Shown: piece after piece, positions 1 to 10,086 of the stretch
Position numbering within the stretch: position 1 is the stretch's first letter
Layout: every line of letters begins with the position of its first letter
NCBI GenBank assembly: GCA_963851095.1
Contig: CAWKOX010000014.1
Span: forward strand, 17,242 to 81,241
From: Oleispira sp963851095
Lineage (GTDB): Bacteria; Pseudomonadota; Gammaproteobacteria; Pseudomonadales; Oceanobacteraceae
DNA length: 64,000 nt
Reading direction: 5' to 3'
The notes under the pieces: model-generated
Seen by the model: only the letters and a program-made list of their open reading frames with translations
What the model was told of the DNA's origin: nothing
Databases searched by the model: none
Program-made: the position numbers and the translations under genes

Positions 1-1
1 G

Positions 2-190
2 CTATTAGGTCGCCTACCCACACTGGAAGAAGCGCCTGTTGTACTCGACGAATTTGCCAATACGGCTTCTTCTGGCTCTGTAATCGCCTTCCATAAATAC
101 AAAGATGACTTCAAATCAGGTGATAAAGGTCTTATTTGCTCATTTGGGGCAGGCTATTCTATTGGTAGCTTGATGGTTGAGAGAGTATAA
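2..190 (+). CDS. Beta-ketoacyl-ACP synthase III family, C-terminal end (partial)
   Basis: The window opens inside this gene; 62 codons remain before the TAA at 188. They contain a DEFANTASSGS stretch, whose Asn fits the catalytic Asn of the Cys-His-Asn triad of KAS III (FabH-like) enzymes, and a glycine-rich FGAGYSIGS end typical of the thiolase fold. Family members condense acyl-CoA with malonyl-ACP to start fatty acid synthesis, or make beta-keto products. The active-site Cys and His lie outside the window, so the exact class (FabH, a Pseudomonas PA3286-like enzyme, or other) cannot be settled. Confidence 0.75.
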   Translation, partial: LLGRLPTLEEAPVVLDEFANTASSGSVIAFHKYKDDFKSGDKGLICSFGAGYSIGSLMVERV

Positions 191-273
191 TAAATCACCA
201 TACGCTTGCTTTTTAAGGTTTCGACCTTATAAAGTAAGCATTGAAACTATTTTTGAGAGATCTATCCCCCCCC

Positions 274-1113
274 ATGAGCGAAGAGCGACTGAGTAGCCAA
301 TCTAAAACTTGGCTAGACAAGCTATCCACCTTGTTTTCCGACGATCCTAATGACCGTCAAGATCTAAAAGAAATATTACGGGAAGCTGCTGAACGTAATG
401 TCGTCGATACCGAAACTCTTTCTATCTTAGAAGGCGCATTACAAGTTTCTGACATGCAAGTGCGTGACATCATGGTACCTCGCTCTCAAATGGTGTGCAT
501 CAAGGCAGAAGAATCCCTAAAAGAATTCCTTCCTTCTATTATCGAGTCTGCTCACTCTCGCTTCCCTGTATTGGGTGAAGATCAAGATGAAGTGCTTGGG
601 GTATTATTAGCAAAAGATTTGATCCCTCTAATTCTGAATGAGGATCGTGAAGATTTTAACGTTAAAGATCTTTTGCGTGCAGCCGCTTTTGTTCCTGAAA
701 GTAAGCGCCTTAACATTCTATTAAAAGAATTCCGCGCAACTCGCAACCACATGGCCATTGTTGCCGATGAATTTGGTGGTATTGCCGGCATCGTCACGAT
801 TGAAGACGTTCTTGAGCAAATCGTTGGCGAAATCGAAGATGAGCACGATCAAGAAGACGATGACAGCTTTATTAAAGTTCTTGATAACGATGTGCGTATG
901 GTGAAAGCGCTTACCCCGATCGACGATTTCAATCAACACTTCGATACCAAGTTTGATGATAAAGAATTTGATACCATTGGCGGTATTGTTATTCAGCACT
1001 TTGGTCGCGTGCCCGAATGTGACGAAGCGATTACCATTAATGATTGGCGCTTTAAAGTTGTGAATGGCACCGGCCGACGAATCAACTTAATGGAAGTAAC
1101 CCCGGTTGATTAA
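274..1113 (+). CDS. corC: HlyC/CorC family protein (CBS pair plus CorC C-terminal domain)
   Basis: 279 residues. The order is a charged N-terminus, a CBS-domain pair at roughly 60-190 beginning with the conserved VRDIMVPRSQM, and a CorC/HlyC C-terminal domain at roughly 200-275 after an acidic EDEHDQEDDD linker. CorC (YbeX) is linked to magnesium/cobalt efflux and ribosome maintenance. An in-frame TTG lies at 241, but the ATG at 274 gives the usual family N-terminus (MSEERLSSQS-KTWLDKL), so I chose it; neither start has a strong ribosome binding site. A hairpin terminator follows, and lnt lies next downstream, the usual neighbour in gammaproteobacteria. Confidence 0.93.
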   Translation: MSEERLSSQSKTWLDKLSTLFSDDPNDRQDLKEILREAAERNVVDTETLSILEGALQVSDMQVRDIMVPRSQMVCIKAEESLKEFLPSIIESAHSRFPVLGEDQDEVLGVLLAKDLIPLILNEDREDFNVKDLLRAAAFVPESKRLNILLKEFRATRNHMAIVADEFGGIAGIVTIEDVLEQIVGEIEDEHDQEDDDSFIKVLDNDVRMVKALTPIDDFNQHFDTKFDDKEFDTIGGIVIQHFGRVPECDEAITINDWRFKVVNGTGRRINLMEVTPVD

Positions 1114-1140
1114 TATCACTGGGTTAAACTGAATAATCAA

Positions 1141-1167
1141 AAAGAAAGCCTAGCGCTTTCTTTTTTG
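1141..1167 (+). terminator. Rho-independent terminator after corC
   Basis: GAAAGC (1144-1149), loop CTAGC and GCTTTC (1155-1160) form a perfect stem, extended by AAA/TTT pairing, followed by a run of six T. It sits 28 bases after the corC stop and just ahead of lnt, so lnt probably gets only partial readthrough or has its own promoter. Confidence 0.75.
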
Positions 1168-1188
1168 TTTTTGACCTCAAGGATTTGT

Positions 1189-2691
1189 ATGTTTCTCATT
1201 CATAAACTCATGGATCAGCCACGCTTAATCGCACTGTTATCTGGGTTGATTTTCCCCCTTGCCATCGCGCCTTTTTTTCTTTGGCCTATCGTCATCATCT
1301 CCCTTATGGGTTTACTCTTTAGCCTGCATAACAGCTCAGCGAAAGAAGCGGCCATTCGCACTTGGTTATTTGGCTTTGGCAAGTTCTCGGTCGGTGTATC
1401 GTGGATCTACGTCAGCATGCACGATCACGGAGGCACCCCTGCAATACTCGCCATATTAATGGTTGGAATATTTGCCGCTTTTTTAGCGACCTTTCCCGCG
1501 TTGTTTATGTATTTCTTTCAGCGCTTTTATAACCGAGCTTCTACTCAACCACTTGTTTCAATACTAGCGTTTTCTGCTCTGTGGTTTGCCTATGAATGGT
1601 TCCGAAGCTGGTTCATGACTGGCTTCCCTTGGTTATTTGCAGGCGATGCACAACTTCATACTTGGCTTAATGGCTGGGCTCCTATTTTAAGTGTTTATGG
1701 TCTGTCATTTTTTACCGCACTCACCGCAGCAGCTCTGTATTTTTCTATCCGTAAGCAACAGCCCAACTATCTAGCGTTCTTAGCACTGTGGCCAATAGGG
1801 TTATTATTACAAAGTATAAACTGGACAGAAGTCACCGGTGAGCTGAAGGTCAGTGCGGTACAAGGCAATATTCCTCAAGAAATTAAGTGGCTACCTCAAC
1901 AGCGCATACCCACCGTTAACGCGTATTTAGATCAAACTCGCCAGCACTGGGATAGTGACTTAGTACTATGGCCAGAAACAGCGATTACTGTGCTAAAAGA
2001 TCAATTCCAAGCCTACCTTGATACCATTAATGGAGAAGCATTAAATAATAAAACAACGCTAATTACGGGCATTCCTTTTCGCTATACAGAAGGGCCTTTT
2101 AGAGGTGAGTACCACAACAGTATTTTAGCGCTGGGCATGGGTGAAGGTTTATATCACAAACAAAAACTGGTTCCCTTTGGTGAATACATTCCTTTAGAAC
2201 AAGCTATTCGTGGTCTACTGCCATTTTTTGATCTGCCCATGTCGAGCTTTAAGCAAGGTGATAAAGACCAGCCGTTATTAAAACTAGAAAAAGACAATAC
2301 GCTTTTCTTAATTGCGCCCTTCATTTGCTACGAGATTGTGTATCCAGAATTTGTTGCCGACATGGCCAGTCAATCAGACATGTTAATAACGATCAGTAAT
2401 GATGCTTGGTTTGGTGACTCCCTAGGGCCTAAACAACACATGGCCATTGCTCAGATGCGCGCTTTAGAAACACAACGGTATTTATTACGTTCGACGAATA
2501 CTGGCATCACAGCACTCGTAAATCATAAAGGTGAGATTGTTAAGCAATTACCCACCCAACAAAGAGCAACACTAACGGCTCTTGCTGAAACACGCCAAGG
2601 ATCTACCCCTTTCATGTTGATAGGGCTATGGCCTTTATTTATTGCTACTCTGCTTATTCTTACATTTGGTTTTTATAGAAGACGGTCTTAA
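1189..2691 (+). CDS. lnt: Apolipoprotein N-acyltransferase
   Basis: 500 residues. It adds the third acyl chain to the N-terminal Cys of outer-membrane lipoproteins, acting at the periplasmic face of the inner membrane. The N-terminal 200 residues hold several membrane segments, followed by a nitrilase-fold domain and one C-terminal membrane helix. The Glu-Lys-Cys triad is visible: Glu263 in WPETA, Lys326 before LVPFGEY, and Cys380 in FICYEIVYP, close to E. coli 267/335/387. A TTG at 1165 is in frame, but the ATG at 1189 is preceded by AAGGA (1179-1183) at good spacing and is preferred. Confidence 0.96.
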   Translation: MFLIHKLMDQPRLIALLSGLIFPLAIAPFFLWPIVIISLMGLLFSLHNSSAKEAAIRTWLFGFGKFSVGVSWIYVSMHDHGGTPAILAILMVGIFAAFLATFPALFMYFFQRFYNRASTQPLVSILAFSALWFAYEWFRSWFMTGFPWLFAGDAQLHTWLNGWAPILSVYGLSFFTALTAAALYFSIRKQQPNYLAFLALWPIGLLLQSINWTEVTGELKVSAVQGNIPQEIKWLPQQRIPTVNAYLDQTRQHWDSDLVLWPETAITVLKDQFQAYLDTINGEALNNKTTLITGIPFRYTEGPFRGEYHNSILALGMGEGLYHKQKLVPFGEYIPLEQAIRGLLPFFDLPMSSFKQGDKDQPLLKLEKDNTLFLIAPFICYEIVYPEFVADMASQSDMLITISNDAWFGDSLGPKQHMAIAQMRALETQRYLLRSTNTGITALVNHKGEIVKQLPTQQRATLTALAETRQGSTPFMLIGLWPLFIATLLILTFGFYRRRS

Positions 2692-2705
2692 GGCTAAAAG
2701 CTTCT

Positions 2706-3512
2706 CTACTTGTTTTTTCCCATAATCTCATCCAAATCCATAATATTTCTACCATTACGTAACGGAGACGACATTAATTGCGGTTTGGGTGGCAGTGTGG
2801 ATAAATAATCCTTCAAAGGCTGAGAGGTTTCTTCGATATGAGCCGCATACAGCTTCATCATCTCATCCATATCAGCAACCCCACCGGCAATGCGCATCAT
2901 CATTGCCACCATCCAATCCAGGTGTGCTTTTACATCGATTAACTCATAATTCTTTTCCACCAACGCCTGGCGAATTTCTCTAGAACTACTGCCTGTTAAT
3001 TGAACAAAAATATTTTGAGTCGATTCTAATAATGTATCAATCAGTTCTATTTCTAACTGGGCAAGCTCACGAAAACTATCAGTGCTTTGTAAACTCTGAT
3101 GCATTTTATGTACAATACTCAACACATTGCCTTGTACACTTTTGGAGGTATTTTCACTTCGTTGAATAGAAAGTCGTAATGCTACGGGCATCGCATGGCT
3201 AAATAAATCCAAAGCCGACAATAAATACTCACCGCCTAATTCTAATGTTTCAATCTGGTAAACATCGGCCAACAAATCAAAACCGCAATGTACCTTATAA
3301 TCCAGCACTGTAATGCCAGAGCCTTGCAGGGTATGCACAACGTTCATGCGTGTAAGAATTTTCAGCGCTATGCGTAAAGAAGTGCGATCCACCCCCAAAT
3401 ACTCAGCCAACTGCCGTTCAGGAGGCAACTTATTTCCTGCCGTTAACTTCTCAGTAAAGACAAGTGCAATGAGTAAATCAGCAATTTGATCCGGTAGTGT
3501 TTTTTCAGCCAT
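2706..3512 (-). CDS. GntR/FadR-family transcriptional regulator
   Basis: 268 residues. The first 70 form a winged helix of the GntR type, with LPPERQLAEYLGVDRTSLR as the recognition region and a wing ending in HTLQGSGITVL. The helical remainder resembles the FadR C-terminal domain, which binds fatty acyl-CoA in the E. coli protein. It converges on lnt and lies 48 bases downstream of moaA on the same strand. A role in fatty-acid regulation is inferred from the family only; the ligand is unknown. Confidence 0.8.
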   Translation of the reverse strand: MAEKTLPDQIADLLIALVFTEKLTAGNKLPPERQLAEYLGVDRTSLRIALKILTRMNVVHTLQGSGITVLDYKVHCGFDLLADVYQIETLELGGEYLLSALDLFSHAMPVALRLSIQRSENTSKSVQGNVLSIVHKMHQSLQSTDSFRELAQLEIELIDTLLESTQNIFVQLTGSSSREIRQALVEKNYELIDVKAHLDWMVAMMMRIAGGVADMDEMMKLYAAHIEETSQPLKDYLSTLPPKPQLMSSPLRNGRNIMDLDEIMGKNK

Positions 3513-3559
3513 ATTTATTATATTTTTTCAATATCCCATCACGTTTATTAACTGACAGC

Positions 3560-4543
3560 TTAGCCACCTGTATGCGACATAAACCTCAATATTTGAACTT
3601 CTTCTGCTAAATCAAAATCATGTTTTTCAGGCTTTAAACGTAACGCTTCAATTAACTTATCGGTTAACTTATTATCATCACAACCCGCTCGCATAAAAGT
3701 GCGTAGATCTTGGCTATTTTCATTACCCAAACACAATAATAAGCGCCCAACCGCCGTGATTCGAACTCGATTGCAGGAAGAGCAGAAGTTATTACTATGC
3801 GGAGAGATAAAGCCAACTTTGGTTTTCTTATTCTCTATCCCAGCATAAACTGCAGGGCCACCGGTTTTATAAGTCGAATCAAGCAATGTGTATTTTTGCT
3901 CTATCACCGTTCTTATTTCTGCGCTGGATAAGAATGTCATACTACGATCATAGCCCACTTCACCCAAAGGCATTTCTTCAATGAAAGTAATATCAATCTC
4001 ATTGGTAATCGCAAAATCGGTTAAAGCAATAATTTCATCGTCATTCATTCCTTTCATGACAACAGCATTTAATTTAATGCCTTCAAAAGCATATTTCTTT
4101 GCTTCCGCAATCCCCTCTAAAACCGCCTGCAAGCGGTCACGACGGGTCAATTTGTGAAAACGATCGGCTTTCAATGTATCCAGACTAATATTAAGACGCG
4201 TCAAACCCGCCTCAAACAAAGGTTTGGCATATTGAGTTAACAACGTGCCATTGGTGGTCATTAATACTTCTTCAATACCGCCAATCGCCTTAATACCAGC
4301 GATCAACTCAGGCAGTTTTTTCCGCATGAGTGGCTCACCACCAGTTAGGCGAATTTTGCTAACACCTAATTGAGCAAAGCTCTTGGCTAATCGAAGTATT
4401 TCTTCAAAAGATAAAATATCCTGGCGGGGTAAAAACTCAACATCTTCACTCATGCAATAACTGCAACGCAAGTCACAGCGATCTGTCACAGAGATTCTGA
4501 GGTATTCAATCTTACGGCCAAACGGATCTATTAATTGTTTCAT
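3560..4543 (-). CDS. moaA: GTP 3',8-cyclase (molybdenum cofactor synthesis)
   Basis: 327 residues. This is the radical SAM enzyme that converts GTP to (8S)-3',8-cyclo-7,8-dihydroguanosine 5'-triphosphate. The radical-SAM cluster motif is Cys23-x3-Cys27-x2-Cys30 (CDLRCSYC). The second, substrate-binding cluster is CSSCNRVR followed by a third Cys in LLLCLG. The protein ends in the GG tail that MoaA needs for activity. It starts 9 bases after the upstream cytochrome c stop, so the two are probably cotranscribed. Other moa genes are not in the window. Confidence 0.96.
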   Translation of the reverse strand: MKQLIDPFGRKIEYLRISVTDRCDLRCSYCMSEDVEFLPRQDILSFEEILRLAKSFAQLGVSKIRLTGGEPLMRKKLPELIAGIKAIGGIEEVLMTTNGTLLTQYAKPLFEAGLTRLNISLDTLKADRFHKLTRRDRLQAVLEGIAEAKKYAFEGIKLNAVVMKGMNDDEIIALTDFAITNEIDITFIEEMPLGEVGYDRSMTFLSSAEIRTVIEQKYTLLDSTYKTGGPAVYAGIENKKTKVGFISPHSNNFCSSCNRVRITAVGRLLLCLGNENSQDLRTFMRAGCDDNKLTDKLIEALRLKPEKHDFDLAEEVQILRFMSHTGG

Positions 4544-4552
4544 ATCTTCAGT

Positions 4553-5197
4553 CTAAGGCATGCTGGCGACATATGCAGCAACATCTAATAATTGCTGCTT
4601 ATTTAAATTCTTCACGATAGCAGCCATTGGCGAGTTAACACGACGCTGATCAGCGCCGGCAAAGCCTTCCATCGTTTTTTGAAGATACTTATAAGGCTGA
4701 CCTGCAATTCTAGGATAACTGCCATTGCCATGACCATCTTGTTCATGACAAGCAAAACACAAACCTTGATAGATTTTTTTCCCCTCTGCACTGCTAGGAA
4801 CAGGTACTTCTCTTGCTTCGACAGGCATCTGAGAAAAATACAGCGCAATATTGACTCGATCTAACCGTGTCAAATTCTTAGCCAAACGGCTCATCACGTA
4901 GTCTTTACGCTCACCATTAGCAAAACTTTCGAATTGATTAAATAAGTATGCAGCATTTTGACTGGCTAAATTAGGGATATACTCACGAACACTATTGCCA
5001 TTTTTACCATGACAGCTACCACATAAAATAGCGCGATCCTTTCCTGCGATAACCGCTTTTTGTAATAAATCTGGATCTTGTTGAATCATCGTCATTTCTG
5101 CGACAAGTATTTCGGTATCGGTTGGCGATGCATAGCTGTGCACTATCAAACCAAAATTCAACATAAATCCAAAAACAAACAATGCGATGCGCTGCAT
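4553..5197 (-). CDS. Dihaem cytochrome c (c4/c553 type), periplasmic
   Basis: 214 residues with a signal peptide ending near HSYAS. There are two class I cytochrome c domains, each with a CxxCH haem site: CGSCH in the first half and CFACH in the second. Met residues in SRLAKN- and SPMAAI-type stretches are candidates for the sixth ligands. Cytochromes c4 carry electrons to terminal oxidases. It is directly upstream of moaA with a 9-base gap. The partner enzyme is not identifiable from the window. Confidence 0.88.
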   Translation of the reverse strand: MQRIALFVFGFMLNFGLIVHSYASPTDTEILVAEMTMIQQDPDLLQKAVIAGKDRAILCGSCHGKNGNSVREYIPNLASQNAAYLFNQFESFANGERKDYVMSRLAKNLTRLDRVNIALYFSQMPVEAREVPVPSSAEGKKIYQGLCFACHEQDGHGNGSYPRIAGQPYKYLQKTMEGFAGADQRRVNSPMAAIVKNLNKQQLLDVAAYVASMP

Positions 5198-5325
5198 AAA
5201 GCCTTTCCTACCAATTAGTTTTAATAATCAAGCAGTATCAAAATATACAGAGGATTTGCAAAATAAAATGACAAAAGCCGTAAGTAATCTCTTAATAACC
5301 TGATCTAGGTCTATGATTTCATTAA

Positions 5326-7137
5326 TTAATTTTTAATTTTATTGCACAATAATGTAATCAGCGTACTTATGAGTATTGGTTTGCGTAACAGCTGCACTTT
5401 TTCCTTTAATGACTCTGGCAGCTCTTTACCTACCCAAGACAAATACACCAGTTTTTGTTGCTCAAGGTCGAGTTTATCGGCCATTAATAGCAACGCATCA
5501 TTAGTCGTATTTGCATCCACAAAAATATAATCATATGCGTCTAAAGTTAATGCTGGGTTTTGTATTTCAGATATTGCCTTAATCATGGGTTGATTGAGCT
5601 CTACCGAGAACCATTTATTTAGGATATCTGAGTCGGTAAACACACATACAGACTGCTCAGACTGAAGTCTAAACGGACAAATAACCTCGCTGCCAACAGC
5701 GGCAGCCTGAACATAAAACTCAAAAATAGATCCCTGATCATTAGACAGAATCAGAGAGAGCTTACCGCCCATCATTTCACAGATTTGCTGCGAAATTGGC
5801 AAACCGAGTCCAGTTCCTGAGAATTCACGAGTATAGGAGTTATCGACTTGCTGAAAGGCTTCAAAAATACGATTGATTGAACAATCTGGAATGCCCATCC
5901 CGGTATCTTGCACCCTGCCTTTAAGCTGCCCATTGTGCCACGATATTTCTATACAAATGCCACCCTGTTGCGTAAATTTAATCGCATTACCAATTAGGTT
6001 TATGAATACCTTTCTAAGATTAACCGGATCAATTTCTATCTCAGCAGGCACGCCATCAGCAATACTCAGAACAAGATCCAGCTGATTTTTAGCCGCCGAA
6101 GAAGCAAACAAGACAACAATATCATTCAAGATAATCTTCCGTTTTCACTCTTTTCTAGCTGTAACTTCAGACCACCCGCTTCAATGGCAGCAACGTCTAA
6201 TATTTGATTAACCGTATCCAAAAGTACCTGAGCACTGAGGTTAGACATATCAACATATTCTTGTTGCTCCTCGTCCAGGCCCGTATCAATCAACAGTTGA
6301 TTCATACCACTAATACCATTAATAGGGGTTCTTAACTCATGACTCATATTGGATAAGAACTGGCCTTTTATCTTATTGGCCCTATTCGCATTATAACGTT
6401 GCTTCTTTAAGCTCCGCTTCTAAGATCAAAGCTTGATTAATATCACTGCGCAATTGTTTATTCAGCGTCACCAGTTCGGTATTCATTTCAAGAAAAGTAC
6501 TGCGATAGGCAAAAATCAAAGGTGCGGCGATTGCCAATAAAACGATACTCATACCAATCACCGAAAGAAACGCATGTTTAAGCGTATTTTCAATAACAGT
6601 AATATCCATATCCGCCGCCGCAACATAGGGATAACCAGCAGGAGAAGTCATCGGCATTAAAATGGTTCTAAACAGCCCCCAGTTATCACCGGCAGTAACA
6701 TAAATAGGCTCATCCGCCGTCATAGCGTCAAAGTATTCTGGTGCACCTTCTGGGTATCCCGTCCAATAGGTCACTACCTGATTCTTTTCAATATCATCGA
6801 CGGTGTAATTACAGGCGGTAAAATAGATAGCCCCATCCACCATGACGTAGGTGTATAAGTAGGTTAAATCACCACTAGTAGTATGAAGGGTCATTAGTTC
6901 TAGGTTATGCTGATCTTGCTCATAAGAAATCGCTTTAGGGTTACGAGCAACATCATGGAAGTTTTCAGGCAAAATAGCAGGAATATTACTGGCAGCAGCC
7001 AAAAGCCTCTGATCGATATCTGCTAAGAATCGCTCTCTCTCTTGAATATAACTCACAGAAGCAATAAGAAGTACGCCTAAGATATAGACAACTATTGCGG
7101 CAGCAAAACGCTTAAACTTATACTTCAATCCAACCAC
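5326..7137 (-). pseudogene. Sensor histidine kinase broken by two frameshifts
   Basis: Three consecutive minus-strand pieces make one kinase. 6391-7137 holds two membrane helices around a periplasmic sensor domain of about 150 residues. 6126-6347 holds the HisKA helix with the phospho-acceptor His in SHELRTP. 5326-6129 holds the HATPase domain (GNAIKF, DTGMGIP, GTGLGLPI) and a degenerate receiver-like tail. At about 6385-6397 one extra base joins AELKEATL to the run NANRANKIKGQF in another frame. A second shift near 6130-6145 separates LQLEKSE from KIILNDIVVLF. Either this is a decayed gene or two indel errors. The neighbouring cytochrome c and moaA are intact. Confidence 0.8.
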
Positions 7138-7358
7138 CTAGCACGCTGCACAACCAATGATAATTTTCTCTTTTAAATACTAGCACTCTTATTGACATAT
7201 GTTCATCAATCTTGGCCTTCTATTACCCGATTCCTCCTATTGTAAGATTCAACAAAGCACTCCTCCATTATCACAAGGCTACCCCAGACCTCCTGCTTAG
7301 GGTAAACTGACGCCCTTATTTGAACCCAGATTTAAACTCAGAACTACAAGATATCACT

Positions 7359-10022
7359 ATGCCTCAGTCGACTAATACCACCGCTCCAATGTTAGAAAGC
7401 TATCAGCCAAAGCAAATCGAAGGCAAGCTACAGCAACACTGGGAACAAAACCAAGTTTTTAAAGCGGTACATGATGCCAGCAAAGAGAAATTCTATTGCC
7501 TATCCATGTTCCCTTACCCAAGTGGTCGACTGCACATGGGCCACGTGCGCAACTACACCATTGGTGACGTAGTATCTCGTTATCAGCGTATGCAAGGCAA
7601 AAACGTCATGCAGCCAATGGGCTGGGATGCGTTTGGTTTACCCGCTGAAAACGCAGCGATTAAGCACAAGACAGCGCCAGCAAAATGGACCAAAGAAAAC
7701 GTTGCCTACATGAAGACCCAGCTTAAGAGCTTGGGCTTTGGTTACGACTGGGACCGTGAATTCGCCACCTGTGATCCTGAGTACTACCGCTGGGAACAGT
7801 GGTTTTTCACTCAGCTTGTCGAAAAAGACATGGCCTATAAAAAGGTATCCGCAGTTAACTGGTGTCCAAACGACCAAACCGTATTAGCTAACGAGCAAGT
7901 GATCGATGGCGGCTGCTGGCGCTGTGATACGCCAGTGGTGAAGAAAGACATTCCGCAGTGGTTCATTCGCATCACCGCGTATGCTGAAGAATTATTGAGC
8001 GACCTTGATCAGCTAGACGAATGGCCAGAGCAAGTAAAAGCGATGCAGAAGAACTGGATCGGTCGCTCTGAAGGTGTGCAGATGCACTTCGGTCTTAAAG
8101 ACTCTTCAGAAAAATTAGAAATTTACACCACCCGCCCAGACACGGTTATGGGTGTAAGTTATGTTGCTGTTGCAGCAGCTCACCCGCTAGCCGCTCAAGC
8201 TGCTGAAAGTAATTCTGACATTCAAGCGTTCATCGAAGAGTGCAAGAAATCTAGCACAGCAGAAGCTGACGTAGCGACGATTGAGAAAAAAGGCATCGAT
8301 ACCGGCATCAAAGCGATTCACCCAATTACCGGTGATGAAGTACCTGTATGGATCGCTAACTTCGTATTGATGGATTATGGCACTGGCGCGGTTATGGCCG
8401 TTCCTGCACACGATCAGCGTGACTGGGAATTTGCAACCAAGTATGACTTAGACATCAAGCAAGTCATCGCACCGAAGCCAAAGAAGGCTAAAGGTAAAGA
8501 GAAGGGTGAAACAGAAAGTGCAGCAATCGATCTATCTGCTGTTGATTTAACACAAGGCGCTTATACCGAAAAAGGTATCTTGGTTAACTCTGGAGAATTC
8601 GACGGTCTACCCACCAACAAAGCCTTCAAAACCATTGCCCACTGGTTAGAAACCAATGGTAAAGGCGAAATCAAAGTTAACTACCGTCTACGTGACTGGG
8701 GCGTAAGCCGTCAGCGTTATTGGGGCAGCCCAATTCCAATGATCCAGAAGCAAGATGGCACATCAGTAACCACTCCAGCCGACATGTTGCCAGTAGAACT
8801 GCCAACTGACGTTGTCATGGATGGCATTAACTCGCCGATCAAGAACAACCCAGAATTCTCTGACATCACCCTAGATGGCGAAACAGCATTCCGCGAAACC
8901 GATACCTTCGATACCTTTATGGAATCGTCTTGGTATTACGCGCGTTACTGTACGCCACAAAGCCATGACAAAATGCTTGAGCCAGAAGAAGCTAATTACT
9001 GGCTTCCTGTGGATCAGTATATTGGTGGTATCGAACACGCGATCTTGCACCTTCTATATGCACGTTTCTTCCACAAGCTATTGCGTGATGCAGGCTTAGT
9101 TGAAAGTGATGAACCGTTCAAAAGCTTATTATGCCAAGGCATGGTATTAGCCGATGCGTATTACTACACCACGGAAAATGGCGCAAAAGAATGGGTTAAC
9201 CCAAGCGACGTCACCATTGAACGTGACGAAAAAGGCGGCATTGCTCGCGTGACAGAAACCGCGACTGGCAGAGAACTAACCTTCTCTGGCATGAGCAAGA
9301 TGTCAAAGTCGAAAAACAACGGTGTTGATCCGCAAGAAGCGATTGATTTATACGGCGCTGATACTGTGCGTCTATATACTATGTTCGCAGCGCCACCGGA
9401 GCAAACACTAGAATGGTCCGATGCAGGTGTACAAGGTGCGAAGAAATTTCTTGAGCGTCTATGGCGTTTAAGCTTCGAGCTAACCTCTGGCGAAGCCGTT
9501 GCACTGGACCTGGAAGCTTTAGATAAAGAAGACAAAGCAGCGCGTCGTAAGATTCACGAAACCATCGCCAAAGTAACCACCGATATGGGGCAACGTCAGA
9601 CCTACAATACCGCGATTGCGGCAATCATGGAATTGTTGAATACACTGAACAAGCTTGGTAAGAATAACGAACAAAGCCGTGCGGTTGCTCGCGAAGGTGT
9701 CGAAGCCATCGTATTAATGCTTTCTCCAATCACCCCGCACATCTCCGATGAATTGTGGGTTGCCTTTGGCCACACAGATTCTGTATTAGATGCACAATGG
9801 CCTGAAGTCGACGAAGCCGCTTTGGTGAAAGACAGCATCGAAATGGTTGTTCAGGTAAACGGCAAGGTTCGCGCAAAATTAGAACTGCCTGCGAATGTAA
9901 GCAAGGAAGACGCAGAGGCGATCGCTCGAGCAGACGAAAACGTGATTAAGTTTGTGGGTGAAAGTACGATCCGTAAAGTGATTGTAATTCCTGGCAAGCT
10001 TGTGAACATTGTTGCTAACTAA
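7359..10022 (+). CDS. leuS: Leucyl-tRNA synthetase
   Basis: About 888 residues; charges tRNA-Leu with leucine. It is a class I synthetase with the HIGH signature as HMGH within FPYPSGRLHMGH and the KMSKS loop as KMSKSKNN. A CP1 editing domain (TTRPDTVMG, DYGTGAVMAVPAHDQRD) lies between them, and the C-terminal anticodon-binding domain ends at VNIVAN. A low-complexity Lys/Glu insertion (around KPKKAKGKEKG) interrupts the editing domain region. An in-frame TTG lies at 7320 and further ATGs at 7359 and 7389; 7359 is my choice but none has a convincing ribosome binding site. Confidence 0.96.
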   Translation: MPQSTNTTAPMLESYQPKQIEGKLQQHWEQNQVFKAVHDASKEKFYCLSMFPYPSGRLHMGHVRNYTIGDVVSRYQRMQGKNVMQPMGWDAFGLPAENAAIKHKTAPAKWTKENVAYMKTQLKSLGFGYDWDREFATCDPEYYRWEQWFFTQLVEKDMAYKKVSAVNWCPNDQTVLANEQVIDGGCWRCDTPVVKKDIPQWFIRITAYAEELLSDLDQLDEWPEQVKAMQKNWIGRSEGVQMHFGLKDSSEKLEIYTTRPDTVMGVSYVAVAAAHPLAAQAAESNSDIQAFIEECKKSSTAEADVATIEKKGIDTGIKAIHPITGDEVPVWIANFVLMDYGTGAVMAVPAHDQRDWEFATKYDLDIKQVIAPKPKKAKGKEKGETESAAIDLSAVDLTQGAYTEKGILVNSGEFDGLPTNKAFKTIAHWLETNGKGEIKVNYRLRDWGVSRQRYWGSPIPMIQKQDGTSVTTPADMLPVELPTDVVMDGINSPIKNNPEFSDITLDGETAFRETDTFDTFMESSWYYARYCTPQSHDKMLEPEEANYWLPVDQYIGGIEHAILHLLYARFFHKLLRDAGLVESDEPFKSLLCQGMVLADAYYYTTENGAKEWVNPSDVTIERDEKGGIARVTETATGRELTFSGMSKMSKSKNNGVDPQEAIDLYGADTVRLYTMFAAPPEQTLEWSDAGVQGAKKFLERLWRLSFELTSGEAVALDLEALDKEDKAARRKIHETIAKVTTDMGQRQTYNTAIAAIMELLNTLNKLGKNNEQSRAVAREGVEAIVLMLSPITPHISDELWVAFGHTDSVLDAQWPEVDEAALVKDSIEMVVQVNGKVRAKLELPANVSKEDAEAIARADENVIKFVGESTIRKVIVIPGKLVNIVAN

Positions 10023-10040
10023 ACTCAATCACCTTAACTC

Positions 10041-10062
10041 AAGTGCTTTAAATAAAGCACTT
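10041..10062 (+). repeat. Perfect 10-bp inverted repeat after leuS
   Basis: AAGTGCTTTA and TAAAGCACTT are separated by two A. It lies between leuS and lptE. No T tract follows, so it is at best a weak terminator or an RNA-stabilising hairpin. Confidence 0.4.
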
Positions 10063-10086
10063 TAATAAAGATAAGAGAATCATCGT

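Noticed and set aside
7359..10022. Many minus-strand reading frames under leuS
   Set aside because: All lie within the coding frame of leuS, have no ribosome binding sites or recognisable domains, and are shadows of the real gene.
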